A stretch of 64,000 bases of DNA from Carettochelys insculpta (GCF_033958435.1 NC_134137.1:177457501-177521500), one strand, 5' to 3'; positions 10,224-23,179 are shown, counted from the stretch's first letter. Notes: generated from the sequence alone by a model not told the origin. Program-made: numbers and translations.

Positions 10224-11633
10224 ATTTTGTAAAATTGGAGTTTTGGGTTGAATCAGTACGCTGAAATTCTGTAAATACATGCGCAAAATTGGATACTTCT
10301 AATGAATGTGAGTTACCTTGCAGCCACTTGCCTTCAGTGCAGGTGTGGGCAATAATTTTTGATGGGGCTGGTGTCACTCCAAGAATTTGGGAAGTGGTCA
10401 AAGCCTGCATTTTTCCGTGATATTAATGAACGAGGTGTGGGGTCTGGGGTGGAGGTGGGTGCAGAAGAGAGTTTGGGGTAAGGGATTGGGATGAAGGAGG
10501 AACGCAGGGGTCTGGGAGGCAGTTTGGGTGAAGGAGGTGGCTGTGAATCAGGTCAGGGGTCTGTGTTGCAGGAGGTGGTGCAGGGGTTTGGGTTGTGAAC
10601 AGGGGAACGGGGTTGAGGTGCATGGTCTGGGCTGGGCTACAGGTGCGGGGGGAGGAACAGAGTTTATGGGGATGGAGGAGGCAGAAGATTGGGGAGAGGA
10701 AGGGGCTGAGGTTCCAGTGCCACATTGACTTGATACATCCAGTATTCAGAGATTTGCTGTTTACAAAAACAGCACACCCCACTTAAAATTTCTGCCTGTT
10801 TTTCACTGCTCCACTTAATACACAGTATTTAGATATATGTACAGTTAAATCAAGAATAAATTTATTCAACAAAGGATGGAGATTCAACTAACTGCAAGTA
10901 GAAGTATTGGAAACTAATGATGACACATTTAAAATCAAACCATGCATTCTAAAGCTGAGACTTAAAAGCAAATAGTTTTCCATTTGTAGAATAATGCTTA
11001 TCCCAAAGCCTTGCACAGCTTTACAGCTGTGTTTATTTGTGAAAGTCCTTGAGACAGGCGTGCTGTCAATTTGCTTCCTGGGTGAAGGCTCTCATGTGCC
11101 CCCTAGCACTCTATGATAGATCAGAACACCCATTACACATGCAACAGATAAAGCAAGGACTGTCACTCTCACGTGGGCCTTCACAGTCAGTTGATGCTGC
11201 AAATGATGATCCCAAATGGAACTACGAAGGGCGCGATCCATGGCCTACGTAAACTGAAGGATGCTACTACTACGCCCCTGCTAACATTCAGGTTGTCACT
11301 CTGAGATTCCTCCACCCTGCCCATAGTCACTGAAAACAAAACCCACAAGCACCACCCTGTTGGCCACAGAAACACATCAGCTCGGTGGCTCCTTGACCAG
11401 TACAGTTTACGTTGCAGTGGAAGCAGATAGTCCCAGCCTCAGAAGGCACTGCTCCGTATGGGAAGCTGCACCATGTGGGAGCTAGGGGCCTGTATGCCGC
11501 TGGGAGTTGTGTGTCCGGGTGAGTCTCTGTGCGCAGCCTGTCCCCATGCTCCAGGCTGGCAGCTGCTCAGGCCTGATTAAATAAATCTCTTAAAACATTT
11601 TGCTGGCTGGATAGGGAAATGTTTGGGCCATAA
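10224..11633 (+). other. HLCS intron 1 with hAT-like and GC-rich repeat debris
   Basis: A hAT-like left end (CAGTGCAGGTGTGGGCAATA at about 10336) leads into a G-rich, T-poor block (10430-10720) with only composition-driven open frames; I could not place a right end. From 11040 to 11600 the DNA is moderately GC-rich and may be part of the Harbinger fossil that follows, but no conserved motif confirms it. Confidence 0.35.
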
Positions 11634-11879
11634 ATGGCCTGGGAGTTTGAGAACCCTGTTAAGGAAGATCATATCCCCATGCTTATAACAGCATGCTGTT
11701 GTTTGCATAGTATATGTGAAAATAAGGGTGAAATGTTTGCTCTTGGGTGGAGAACTGAGGCACAATGCTTGGATGCTCACTTTGAGCAGACAAACACCAG
11801 GATTGTGAGAGGAGCCCGTGGGTCTGCCACTAATATCAAGGAGGCTTTGAGGAACCACTTTGACTATGAGGGGTGTTGA
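11634..11879 (+). pseudogene. Harbinger (PIF/HARBI1-type) transposase C-terminal fossil
   Basis: The 81-residue frame contains ITACCCLHSICENKGEMF followed by an Arg-rich stretch and ALRNHFDYEG. I recognise the '(V/I)TACC-LHN-C' block as the C-terminal signature of Harbinger/PIF DDE transposases (HARBI1-like nucleases); the third catalytic acidic residue normally lies upstream of this block and is absent here. Family transposases are roughly 350-400 residues, so this is a 3' fragment, and the upstream catalytic core could not be found in frame. It may be the autonomous relative of the Harbinger-like MITEs nearby, although their kinship is not shown by this fragment. It is not expected to be functional. 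Confidence 0.7.
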
Positions 11880-13734
11880 AATGTCTCTCTTTTGAGGTAA
11901 CTTCTTGCTGCATCTCATTCTTCATACCAAGTAACAGAGAGATTTAATGGTGTGTGGGACCTGAGTGATTGCTATTGTTTGTGGAATAGAAAATAGTCAT
12001 TGTACTGGTAAAATTATTTGCCTTTGTTGATCACTGCAAAGTATGGCCACACAACAAAGGACCAATGTTTGCTCCTAAGGGGCAGGGGTGCAGCCGCACA
12101 GCTCGGTATAGGTCTAGCAGTCATAGTCATGGTGAGTGTGATACGAAGTGGAGTGTGGCAGAAAGCATTCCAAGACAGAGACAAGGAGTGTGTGTATAAA
12201 GGATGCATTACTAGACAAAGAATTCTGTATATATTGCAGTGGAGTTCAATTAAATATGTGAGCATCTCTGTTTGCTCCTCTATAACCTGGATTATATGCT
12301 CAGATCTTGCCTTTCACTCAGGAGTGACTCCTCCCTTTTTGTACTTCCTTTGTAAAATAGTTCGGAACCACCCTTATAGATTCCTCCCTGTTTGCATTGA
12401 GTCTCCTCCTTAGTTGTCATAGTTGGTGGGAGAAGTCTTCTGAGTTCCCAAGGTCTCATCTGCAACATAGAATGTAACCAGAGAGAAACTTAAATTCTTC
12501 AAGGTTGAAACTTGTTACTCAAAAGCACCTTTTTCGACATGTGCATCCACTTTCCCGCTGACCCTTGCAAGATACACAAGGCACTATTAACATGGTGTGT
12601 TTGGGGGAAAGAGTTATAAGGGGTGGAAAAAGGGGCATAAGAAAATACAGTCCTGGCTTGTGCAGCAGGTCTGTATGGAAATAATTCTAATGATGCCCCA
12701 CTTGTCTACAAGCTGGTATCACTCTTGCTGAATCCTCACTCATGAGGGTAAGCAGGAAACCAGAGCTCTACTTCTGGATGCTAGTGAGTGTTGACTCACT
12801 CCTTATGCAGCTCAGTTAGGTGGCACTTTGGTTCCTGCAACACTGATTGAAGAGGATGTATGGGATAAGGTCAGACCATGTTGGTTTTGGGGACATGGCT
12901 GTGCTGCCATGGAATCTGTGAGAGAAAAATCAATATATACCTCAGGCAAAGTTTCCAAAGCATCTCTGTTCAGGATTCAGTTTAACATCTCAGCACGCAT
13001 CAACACCCTCCTTGAACATAATGTCTCGCCATGCAGGGCTCTGCCAGCTCACAGAAACACAGCTACCCACCTACTTTTCTGTGACTTACACAGAATATTG
13101 AGATGTGGTTCTTGCTGTTTTTTGTGCTTTCTTTTCAGGTAGGTGCTTGGGAGGTTACAGGCCTAACAGAAGTATGTTATAGGGAGGAGAGGTTGGAGAC
13201 ATGATGGACCAGGTCAGAGAGGGGCTCCTGTTATAAGTGGGCCACAATGGGAGAAGCCACAGACAAGTGGGTGAAGGATATAATGGGAGTAGTTAAGCAG
13301 GCAGTGCCTTCTTAGTTGAAAAGTACCTGCTATAATACTCTTTGCCCAGTGTTAGAGTTTAAGAATAGAAATGAGTTGGATCTAATTCATTTTGTGGAGA
13401 GGTCTTACTGTAGATTTAGGGTTATATGCTACTCTCAGTCCAAAGTGCTTTTGCAGCTGATGACAGGAGAGGTTTTCACAAGAACTTGAGAACAGAATAT
13501 CACTTTTATGTAGTACCTAACCTTTTAAACATTCATTTGTTCAGTGCCTTATTGTTATGTTCAGAATCAGTGGGGAAAATATGCTTGCCTTTAGGACCAC
13601 TTCCGCATTTTGTCATTTTACTGCCTTTCTGTATTTCTTGCAATAGCTTGACTCCTGATCCTTTTCCTGACGTGACCAGGAATGAAAGTATTGGACTAGT
13701 CTTAAACCCTTGTTTTCCAAGTGGAGCATAGGTC
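11880..13734 (+). other. HLCS intron 1, no gene seen
   Basis: Mixed-composition intron. Several short open frames (for example 12018-12413 and 12828-13142, + strand) show no recognisable domain and no splice-consistent boundaries with HLCS. I treat the stretch as intron with old repeat remnants. Confidence 0.4.
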
Positions 13735-14935
13735 ATCTACAAGTCTCCTCTACTTCACTCTGTCTCTGGACAAAACTTCTAGCTGATTCCAGGAGTACCT
13801 CAGTTGTTGTACTTCCATCTCAGTAGATCTTCTCCATGTTGTTTGAGGGCTTCCTGTTTTCCATTTTCCTTGCGGGTTCCATTTGAGAGCTTAATGGACT
13901 ACTTTGGTTGCTGGTTTTCTGAGAGTGTGGCCTAACCATTCCCACTTTGTTCTTTTGATTTGAACAGCAAGTGGTTCTTGTCCTGCTGTGTTCCAAAGCT
14001 CGTCATCTGTGACAAAGTCTTGCCATTTGATGCAAAGAATATACCTCAGGCATCTATTTATGAATGTCTGTAGCTTGTGATTTGAAGACTTTTTAGTACA
14101 CCAGGTCTCCCATCCATAGACGAGCACATTCTTCACATTTGTGTAGAAGATGGACAGATTTGCCTTCGCAGCTGTTATCTGTGAACTCCATATGGGGCGA
14201 AGAGTCTTGAATGCAGCTGTTGCTTACCCTGTCCTGGTACTTATATCCTTGTCTGTTCTTTCATCTCTTCCCATAATACTTCACAAGTAGGTGAACTGCT
14301 CCACATCTTAAAGGTCATCCCCTTCCACTGTGATAGTGGTGGTGTTGGACTGATTGTGTTGGTCTTTCCCTTGTTAATGCTCAGTCCAGTCACTGAGGCA
14401 GTTTTGTCAAGTGTTGGAATTTTTTCTTCCATGCCTTTCATGTCGGTGTGAAAGGAGGGCGACATCATCAGCAAAATCCATGTCATCTAGCTGTTTAAAA
14501 GTGTCCGTCGATGTCCTCTAGCTCTTTAAAAAGCATCCACTGAATGCCCCGTTGATGGCTGGCTGTTGTCATTCTCATAATCCAGTTCATTGTGACCAAG
14601 AACAGGAAAGGTGACAATAGGCACCTTGACCACAGTTCTGGCAGCATGCTGAAGGAGTCTGCCAAGACACCTTTGTGAACAACTTGGCACATCAAAGATT
14701 CATATGTTGAATGGATCAGGTTGATAATTTTGGGTGGCACGTCACAGTGTTGCAGCAGTTGCCACAAAGTGTCTCTATCAACATTGTCAAAGCCTTTTTT
14801 GAAGTCTGTGAAGGTTATGTACAGTGGGGAGTTCCACTCAAGCGACTGATCTATGATCAGATTGAGAGTTGCTATTTGGTTAGTACAAGATCTTTCATTT
14901 CAGAAGCCAGAAGAATTGGAACCCTTGTCTAAATT
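13735..14935 (-). pseudogene. RTE-like non-LTR retrotransposon ORF2 fragment
   Basis: Read on the minus strand, this is the 3' part of a LINE reverse-transcriptase ORF in pieces. A segment at 14767-14495 carries CLLSPFLFLV, which precedes the catalytic motif. The catalytic FADD box follows in MDFADDVALLSH (FADD at 14475-14464). The C-terminal connection domain at 14136-13891 has LQTFINRCLRYIL and KWEWLGHTLRK. The last two blocks are typical of RTE-clade elements. Stops and frameshifts separate the blocks, so the copy is dead. The 5' half is missing. Clade assignment rests on motif memory only. Confidence 0.65.
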
Positions 14936-15016
14936 AAATAAATGGGCTCGGGAGTTCACCCCTCATTGACGTAAGTGGTTGAAGGGAGAGTTCACATTTC
15001 TGAGTCATAGTTTTAA
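14936..15016 (+). other. Short intron spacer
   Basis: Unremarkable intron sequence between the RTE-like fragment and a pair of MITEs. Confidence 0.3.
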
Positions 15017-15203
15017 GCCATGTCTGCACAAGCCCTTATGTTGGCAATATTTTGTCACACTGAGGTGTGAAAAAAACATTGCTCTGTGTGACATAAGTTT
15101 TGCCAGAATAAGTGCTTTATAACAGGAAAGAGTCTCTTATTAACAGCACTATGTTAATAGGAGACTCTTTCCTGTCAACAGAATGTGTCCACATGAATAC
15201 TCT
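15017..15203. mobile_element. Harbinger-like MITE containing a 54-bp palindrome
   Basis: It begins AGCCATGTCTGCACAAGCCC after TTA and ends near gtccacatgaatactc before TTA, with diverged inverted ends. At its centre, 15122-15175 forms a near-perfect hairpin with stems acaggaaagagtctc and gagactctttcctgt. There is no ORF. It shares its right-hand TTA with the next MITE. Confidence 0.45.
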
Positions 15204-15206
15204 TAG

Positions 15207-15528
15207 GCTAAGTGTACACTGCACTTTTGTTGGTAAAACTTTTGTTGGCCAAGTGTGTGGGGGGAAAAAAAAATCAGCCCCCCTTGTTAACAAAAAAGGC
15301 TGTTGTGGATAATGCTTTGTTGGCAGCTGCCAAAGGTACTGCCAGTACTGTGGGGTGGTTTTATTTCGTCAATTGGAGAGCTTTCTCCTGCCAACAAAGG
15401 GTGGCTAGACTGTATACCTTACAGCGGTACAGCATGAAGGTGCTCAGTGTAAACATAAACTTAAAACTGCACAACCATATGGGTATAGCTGTGTCACTAT
15501 ATGCTTGTACATGTAGACGTGAGCTTTA
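15207..15528. mobile_element. Harbinger-like MITE, TTA target duplication
   Basis: The left end GGCTAAGTGTACACTGCAC follows TTA, and the right end ACATGTAGACGTGAGCT is followed by TTA (about 15526-15531). The ends are inverted copies of the window-wide GGCTA-GTCTACA family. The interior (ttttgttggtaaaacttttg, poly-A/G run at 15251-15269) differs from the other copies. Confidence 0.6.
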
Positions 15529-15529
15529 G

Positions 15530-18335
15530 TTTGCAGACTCAAAATTACTGGCATTGGTTGTAGCTCATCTCAGTCATGGAGGGTTATCTTGGAAATATAG
15601 GGGGTTTGAATTTTTGTTTTTAAACAACAGTAGATAGTGCATGGATAGATTCTGCACAATACATGCAAAAATTCATCCAGAAGGCTGGATTAGGCTGGTG
15701 GAGTGGTTGTGTTAATTCTTTTAATTGCATGATTTAAAAGTGTTGCGGTTACAGTTAATTAAAATTACTGTGGACAATGTTAGGTTTTAAAGTTCAGAAA
15801 ATTTATAAAACAAAAGCTAATCCAAAGAAAGATATTTAACACTCAAAGTAAGAAAACAAGGACAAATGTAAATTAAGTGGGGAAGCGTAATGTAAAGTTT
15901 AGGACTTATTTTGATATTATTTGCTTTTAGGGGTTTCTCTTAGCCTTAAAGGAATGCCATTACTTAAATTTGTGCCCATATAGAGACTTTGTCAAAATGA
16001 ACTTTTATAAATTAAAAGCTGATAGAAATGTTTTCCATAAGCCTTTTCAATTGTCAGTGAAATGTTATCTTAAACATAACCTATTTTCTCTAGTTTTTCA
16101 TGTTTTTTGTTAGGACCTAGGAGTTCTGGTCAAAGACCAGACCCTACTGTTCCCTGTTCTGCACAAACACAGAATAAAGAGTATCCCTGCCACAAAGAGT
16201 TTACAATCTAACTAAGACAAGAGATGACAATGAAGTACAAGGAAACTATTTCATGCTGAGGTTTAGCCTAACAGGCAATGTTCTCACCACATCAGTAGCT
16301 TAATTACTAAGATTTTTGTAGGCATTACGGAAATAGAGAATTTTAAAGGAGGTTATGATTTGGCATTGTGGATGTTTGTGGGCTGCTTCTCCTTAGCGTG
16401 AGAGAAACATGAGAAAATGTGAAGGTGTTAACGAATGTACGATATAAGCTTCCATCATAAGCTGATGAGAGATTGGAGAGTGAATGATGGGACAGGAAGG
16501 GTCACAATCTATGAATGAAAGCTTAGGAGAGGCATAGGTCATGAAGGGTGTGGAAAGTGAAGATAAAGAGCTTCTGTTTGACATTTGAAATGCAAATAGT
16601 GCAGCAATAAGAAATCAAAGGTCAACTTTACTTAATACTGAAAGTAAATTTAAATTATTTAAAATGCAAAGTGTCCTGTGATGGCATGCCCCCAAATTTT
16701 TACAGAAATGGTTTTAAATATGGGTATGCATAACTTGAATATGTCACAATACAGGTCAAGTAACATATTCCAGAGCCTTTTGTTCCCAGAATGTGTATAT
16801 TCTACTAGTGCGCATGTATTGTTCTCGTATATAAAATTAGAAATACAAAATGTAAACATGCATGTTAATCTAGAATTTCTAATGGAAGCCATTAGCGGTA
16901 CTTAAGGAATTTAATGGCCTGGTGCACAAGGCAACCATCTGCAAATGGGTTTGTTTTTGCTGTAAGCCTAAACTGTGCTTGGTCCTACAAAGACATGTGA
17001 CCATGCCCCTGGTGTTGGACTCCATCTTGAATTTGGTATTTTTCCATGAGGTGGGAGGAATTGAACAAAGGGGACCCACCCTGGGGAAATTCTGTTTAAG
17101 GAATGGGAAGCAATCAATAAGTGATTTCAGATGGGTTTTGCAAACAACATCCCCACTCTAAGAGGGTACACATGAAGCTTTTAGATCCAGTCCAGAGAAA
17201 AGATCACATCTGATTTGGAGGATTTTACCTGAAATTAGGACTAGGGTGAGAAATATGATCTGTAACCATCTCTTATTGTGTTAGGCTTAGCTGGCATGTT
17301 TTGTTTATATAAGATTAGTCATTTGGATCTGGCTGTTTTTCACTTGCAAATACTTAAATCTTTTTTTATAATTAGTAAAACAGTTTTGTTATCAAATCCA
17401 GTGTAAATAATTTCTTGGGGTGGGGGAAACAGCTATGCCTATTTCTCTTTCATTGATAAAAAGAGAAATACCTTTTATTTGGGATTTTGTTCCCTTTTGA
17501 GGGCTGTGGTCCTGGAGGCTGTCATGTCCCTGTAGCTGAGCCCTCCCAGAGTTATCAATATCTGTGTTACTCTGTTGGGGGCTGTTACCCCAACTCAGTG
17601 TCTTTGCTGGGGGCGGAGACAAGTGCTCCTGACCTGGCAAGAGAGGATGGTGGCATGCCCCAGAAGGCAAGTAGGCAGGCTTAGTGGTATGATCAGTATA
17701 TACCAGGTGTCAGTCTTCAGGGCACCTCTGTAATACAACTCCTCAAATGTCCCTTTAACTATGGTTGCATGTTTGCTTTGATGTATAGACATATTTAAGA
17801 GTTTGTGTAGTGGTTGTATAGTCTGTTTATGATACAAATACTGTAATTAGTGTGTATGTGAAAAGGTATGTTACTTAATCTCTCCTTTTTGCTAACATTC
17901 AAATGTTTCTCTGCACATGGATGTTCATTTCAGTTCCTGTGATTGCAGTTGTGACCAACTATTTAAAAAGGAATGTAATTGAAGTGTGTATGAAGCATAC
18001 TATTGATTGGACAGTACTCTTCTCAGAAAGCAGAAAAGCTTTTCGCAAATTACCTTGGTAAAGAGGAAATATTTTCAGTAAGCCAGGTTGTCAAATATTG
18101 ACAAAGTTAGTCCATAGAACAGCTGGTATCTTTGCTCTCTTGGTTATGAACAAAATGTACTAGTGCCTTAATACTTGTGTTTTCTCTCTTTCAAAAACCG
18201 TGATGACAGTTGTATAATTCATTCAGATTCCAAAAAGCTGCTTATTCACTTAACTGGAGGTGATGAAAGTTACAGCTGTTGATTCACAAAAGTCCTGTGG
18301 GTAACTCTGGATTGACTTGGACCATGCATTGAGAC
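15530..18335 (+). other. HLCS intron 1, no gene seen
   Basis: AT-rich intron to about 16900. From 16919 to about 17690 the sequence has the feel of an old interspersed repeat (aattagtaaaacagttttgt, then gtgtaaataatttcttgggg), possibly LTR-derived, but I could not find ends. There is no supported exon. Confidence 0.35.
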
Positions 18336-19836
18336 TACGTCTACACTACAGAGCTCTTTCAAAATAAGCCCTTCTGGAAGATCTCTTCTGAAAGAACTTC
18401 TTTTGAGAAGGTGCATCCACACACACAAAAAAGTGCATCAAAAGAGTGAGCTGCTCTTTTGAAAGAGAGTGTCCACACAGCCCCTGCTCTTTCGAAAGAA
18501 TGGTCCAGAGATCGAAAAATCAAGTCCCATGAAGCCTGCTGTTTGGGTTAAAAAAGGATCTGCAGAGCATCTATGCATGTTTTCTTTCAAAAGAAGCCAT
18601 CTGAAGCTTTCGAAAGAAGGTGCTCTTCCTGAAATGGGAGAGGAAGAGCTCTTTCAAAAGGAGTGCCATGTTCTTTTGATTCGCTTTCGAAAGAAGGCTT
18701 TTTGTGTGTAGATGCTCTGCACAATCTTTCAAAAGAGCCCCTGTCAGCAGATGGCCGGGTACTGCTGCCCCAAGAGTCTGCTCCATGGAGGCAGCACGAC
18801 TCAGCGCCCAGCTTTTACTGCACCTTACCACTGACCAGGCTGAGTATAGCCAAACCAGCTAAGGTTCTTTGTTTGTGTTTGACCGAGTTACAGCAACTAG
18901 AAGGAGTCAGGCTGAAGCTTAAACGTGGTAACTATTTATTACAAAGCAGAAATGAAAATCTTAATGGTTACAGAATTATATAAAGTCTTAACAGTTACAG
19001 TTGCAGGAAAAGTTAGATAAAATCTTAATGGTTACACTGTTATTGCTCTATTTGCTTAGCTACTATAGTAGGATGATACAAATGACATGTCAATTAGAGA
19101 AAGTTACCCATTTGAGGACCAGAGGCCTCAGACTAAAGAGCTCTTACTATTAAATGTGCACAAAAAAAACATTGCAGGTATAATTCTCACCCCTGCGTCC
19201 TTCAACCCCGGCGTAGCCAAGGTCATTCACTGAATCCCTTGGGAAGAACTGTACAAGGAAGGGGGTCCCCTAGATCCTCGGGAGGCAATAACCTTACCCG
19301 ACCGGCAGGCACAGGAAATTGGAGCTCAGTTAGAGTAGGCTGCCGGGCCCCTCTTTATACCCCTTGGGGCACGTAGGTTCTTCCTTATCTCAAGGTACCA
19401 ATTATACTGGTTTGTCTTTGTGACGCCAGCACTTACAAGGCAGTTACGCTTGTAAGGACAGAGAGAACGAAATTTGTAGAAACGGGGCAAACTTTCACAC
19501 GGGCAGTAAAGTTCCCCTCCTTGGGACCAAGTGTGGGCGGATCAACTATCGATGCCAGCCAAGGGCAGCTTGAAGCCCCGAGGCCGACAGCTAGCCTGTT
19601 AGCCCCCTTATCTGTATCTTTAGTCCAGGGTCATGCTGACACAGCACGTCTGCGTTTGTGAGACGCCGGACAGTGTGCTCTCAAAACATTCCAAATTGTG
19701 CTGTTTCTTTGTGCTGTGTGCTCTCAGGCACCTAAGAGGGGCAGGCAAGATCGAGCAGAGCAGGGGTATTCTGTCTGGCTACAGCCCCCTTCTTTTGAAA
19801 AATCTTTCAAAAGACCTTGCGAGCGTAGGCGCAGCC
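18336..19836. mobile_element. Harbinger-like MITE interrupted by an LTR-like element
   Basis: The left end GACTACGTCTACACTACAGA follows TGA. The right end, ending GCGTAGGCGCAGCC, is followed by TGA. Both flanks of the inner insertion carry the same 'ctttcaaaagag / tttcgaaagaa' core vocabulary (18351-18740 and 19791-19815), so the two parts belong to one element. The inner 18832-19641 block is a later insertion. Confidence 0.55.
18832..19641 (-). mobile_element. Solo-LTR-like element
   Basis: Read on the minus strand, it starts TGTCAGCATGACCC (at 19641), has a TATA-like ggtataaagagg (about 19362-19351) and a downstream poly-A signal AATAAA (18940-18935), and ends GCCTGGTCA (18832). TG...CA ends plus promoter-to-poly-A order are the hallmarks of a retroviral or retrotransposon LTR. 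No internal coding region or second LTR is present, so it would be a solo LTR. A target-site duplication could not be confirmed (flanks ccac / cagcac), so the exact ends are uncertain. Confidence 0.5.
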
Positions 19837-19839
19837 TGA

Positions 19840-21481
19840 GGCTAAAACTACACTACAAGATGAATTTGAATTTAAAGCATTTAGCTTGATATTGCAATAT
19901 GATTGTTTTCACTGTAAATCTCATTAGCTTGATTTTAGGGAACACTAATATTGATATTATAACATCATTAGAACTGGCTGGGTGTAGCATCAAGTTTGAA
20001 TTTAAAAGTTTGATTGAAGGCCAGTGTGGAAGCGCCATGTCTGAAACTCAAATTCATTAGCCTCCAGAGGTGTCCCATATGTAACCCACAATGCCCCACA
20101 GTGCTTCACTCTGGCTGCTCCTGTACAGGTGCACAAGAGTTACGTAAACAAGAAGACTGTGAATTTCAATTCTGGAGCAGGAAGCCAGTGGCTGTGGGGT
20201 CATGTTTGTATGAGAGGCTGGGAAGTGTTTTTCTTTCTTTGCTATTAGCGCTGTGAGTGCATCTACCCATTACAAATAGCCCCTGCGTGGAGTTCGTGGT
20301 TCTGTCTCTACCCCTGCAGGCTAAGCATTTGGTATTTTTTTTCTGAGCTGCCTGGCACCAGCCACTTCCCCATCACACCATGTGGTAACAAGGCTGACAT
20401 GGGGGTCATGGTTCCATAAGAGACTGAGAAACTTCTCAGCAATTTACATTTGTGCACATCTCCGCTCCCCCAAAGGCGCCACACAGATGGGGTCTTTTCC
20501 ACACTCAGCCACATCATGCGGGTAGCCCCCAACCCAATGAAAGGAAGTGCCTGCCATTCAGTGCTGACTGTGCTGCCGGGCAGCACCATGTCCTGGCTTG
20601 CGTGCAGTTAGGGCTCCAAGGGTGGCCAAGACTTCTGGGGGCTTGCAGTCATCCAGGGGGACTGCTTCAACTGGCCACTCCACCAAAAGTATTTTCAGGG
20701 CCTTTCTGCCTTTGGGGGATGTCTTTCCCAGAGGCAAAGATTTTCTGGGCATTGCTGTTGCCGGGGGGGAGAATCTCCTCCGGTGGCTACAAATTGTAGG
20801 GGCTTGCAGCCTCCTGAGGGAGACTACTTCAACTGGCTCCCCATTGAAACCCCCCACACCCAGCAAGGCCCCAGGAGTCAGCTGTCACCTGAGGGGGAAG
20901 CCTCCCTCAGCGGCTAAGATTTTCAGGGTGTTGCTGTTGCCAGGGTGAGCAGATCAAGTATCCCTCGAGCCGCAAACCCTGCAACCCACAGCCAAAAAAG
21001 ACTTTCAGGGACCATGTAAATGGGCCATTTGACCTCCCAAATACCAAACCGCCCCACAATGGTGATGAAATTTAGTGAGCCCCATCCCCTGTGTTGGCAA
21101 TGTCTGTGTATTGAAGATGGAAGCCAAAAATCTTTTTTCCTAGCCTTTTCTATGCTCTTTCTTCAAACTTTGAACCTCTTTCTTCGTTCTGGAAAAATGG
21201 ACATTACTTAGAATGGGGGAGGAATGAGGGCAATGTAATGTGGAAAGATGATGTCAAATACCAGCAAAAATACCTGGAATGCTACAGGGACTGAAAGAGC
21301 TGTGGGGTAGGTTCCCACAATGCACTGCTTCAATAGTTGATATGTCAGTTGAGTGTAGCAGCAATAAATCAACTTTGTGAGGTGGACGTGGGGAGTTGAG
21401 GATAGGCAAATTTGATTTTATAAAATGCAACATTACAAAATTCATATTAATTCAAATTTATCTTGTAGTGTAGACGTAGCC
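19840..21481. mobile_element. 1.6-kb Harbinger-like inverted-repeat element
   Basis: The left end GGCTAAAACTACACTACAAG runs into atgaatttgaatt. The right end holds aattcaaatttatcttgtag and then tgtagacgtagcc, an inverted repeat of about 35 bp. The interior is GC-richer, with a degenerate tandem duplication (20634-20770 and 20800-20945), each unit running from gggcttgcag through cttcaactgg to ttgctgttgcc. No intact transposase is visible. The left end abuts the previous MITE within three bases. Confidence 0.6.
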
Positions 21482-22809
21482 CGTGCATCTCTTTGAATAA
21501 TGTCATTTTAGTCTCCTCTTTGGTTTGGTGTTTGAGAAACTGACATTTGCACAGATGCTCCTACATACTTAAATATTTAAGGTGGCTTTTATGTCTGTAA
21601 TCTTCACACAGTCTGTTTTGTAATTTTTGTGTTTATAATTCTTGGAGGTTCAGAAATTTGGTCTTGGCCTTCCAGAGAAGTGTTTTTCTGATATGAAATG
21701 TTTGTAGAAGTTACTGTCCCTTTTTGAGTTTTAAGAGTTCCAAAAGAATTATGATTTTAATGAGGTCATCAGATTTTCAGGAGTCAGGACTGTTCTACCC
21801 ATGTCTGTACAATGGGCACTAAAACCTGATTGAATGCTTCAACTATACAAATGAGTATTTCTAAATGTGCTCTTTAGAATGGAGTCATATATTACTTAAC
21901 ACTCTTAAAAGAGAAAGCTCTTTTGTAATCTAATCTTATTTGTTTGTTTTTTTTCCGTACATGATTTTCAGGTGCTACTGATGTGACACATTGGTCTCTG
22001 TCCTCTCTCCAATAGTTACATCGTAGGCAACTGCAATGCAGAATTCTCTGTGTAGTCCTGAGCCTTGTGTTGATTGTAGTTCAACTCCTGCCTTTGACTA
22101 CTCTGAGGCTCTCGATGATGAGGCTGATTGGTTTCTGGGTTCTGAAGTATGATCAGTAGCTGCTTTAATACAAGGTATCATAAGGTCATAAATGGCAGCT
22201 TCTGAAGATGACTTCTGACCTTTATCAGAGCAGGTGCTTAAGATAATGAAAAGCTTCTTGAGCTAAATCCTGTTGACTTCAATGAGTACTTGTACTGACT
22301 CTGCAACTTCTGTTAGTGAAGCAGGCATGCTTTGGTGATCAAACCCTTTGCTAGTTCTTTCAGTTAATTCTTCCATAAGTTTTTAAAGTTATACAGATGA
22401 AGTTTTCATTTGCTTGCTGATAGATTGTGCACCCTTAAGGCCTGTGTCAGGGAAACTCACACTTAATTTATTAAGTGAAATTAATGACGATTTACAGCAT
22501 ATTCTTTGATTTGATTTGCTCCCAGTATGGCTTAGTGTAAAAAATGTCTGTGTGGTTTTGGAATACAGTATGTATTCAATAAATACAACTGCAAAATAAA
22601 GTTACTACAACTACAAAGATATTTTAAATAGTTTGTGGTAGAATTATAAATATTGGAATGATTGCTTAAATGTTCTGATCTTCCAAATCAATTTTTCCTA
22701 CATTGGTTGGTACTACTGGAGGTAGTTTAAATATTTTATAAATGTGCTGTCGCTAAGCTGTAGTATTTTTAAATATTTTGGCACCTGAAATCATGCAACT
22801 GCGTACCTA
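21482..22809 (+). other. HLCS intron 1, no feature seen
   Basis: AT-rich intron with no exon, RNA gene or recognisable repeat ends. Confidence 0.4.
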
Positions 22810-22814
22810 AAATT

Positions 22815-23026
22815 GATTTTGCAGCTGTTGACATTGGTCCCTGTCCTCACTGCAGAATGCCGCCAGGAGCACTCCTCCCATCAACATTTCTTAATCCTTG
22901 CAGCTCACAAGGAGTTCCAGGGTCAACATTGACCCCAGAATGCACCATATCACACATGTGCAAAATGGCACCCCAGAAGATCAAACCTAAGGATTCGATC
23001 TTCCGCAGCTAGTGTAGACCTAGCCT
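22815..23026. mobile_element. Truncated Harbinger-like MITE (right end)
   Basis: The right end CAGCTAGTGTAGACCTAGCC (ending at about 23026) is the inverted form of the GGCTAGGTCTACACTAG terminus. The left boundary (about 22815) is uncertain and no matching left end was found. Confidence 0.4.
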
Positions 23027-23179
23027 TAGTTAATGATGCAATAGTCTTGAACAGATGCTGCTAGCACTCCAGAACCTCGATATTTGATGGCATTCAATAA
23101 ACTTCAGAGATTGGTGTTATCATGAATATTCAAGAACTATGAGAGAAGGATTAATGACCCTAAGGTTTTCCAGAAACTT

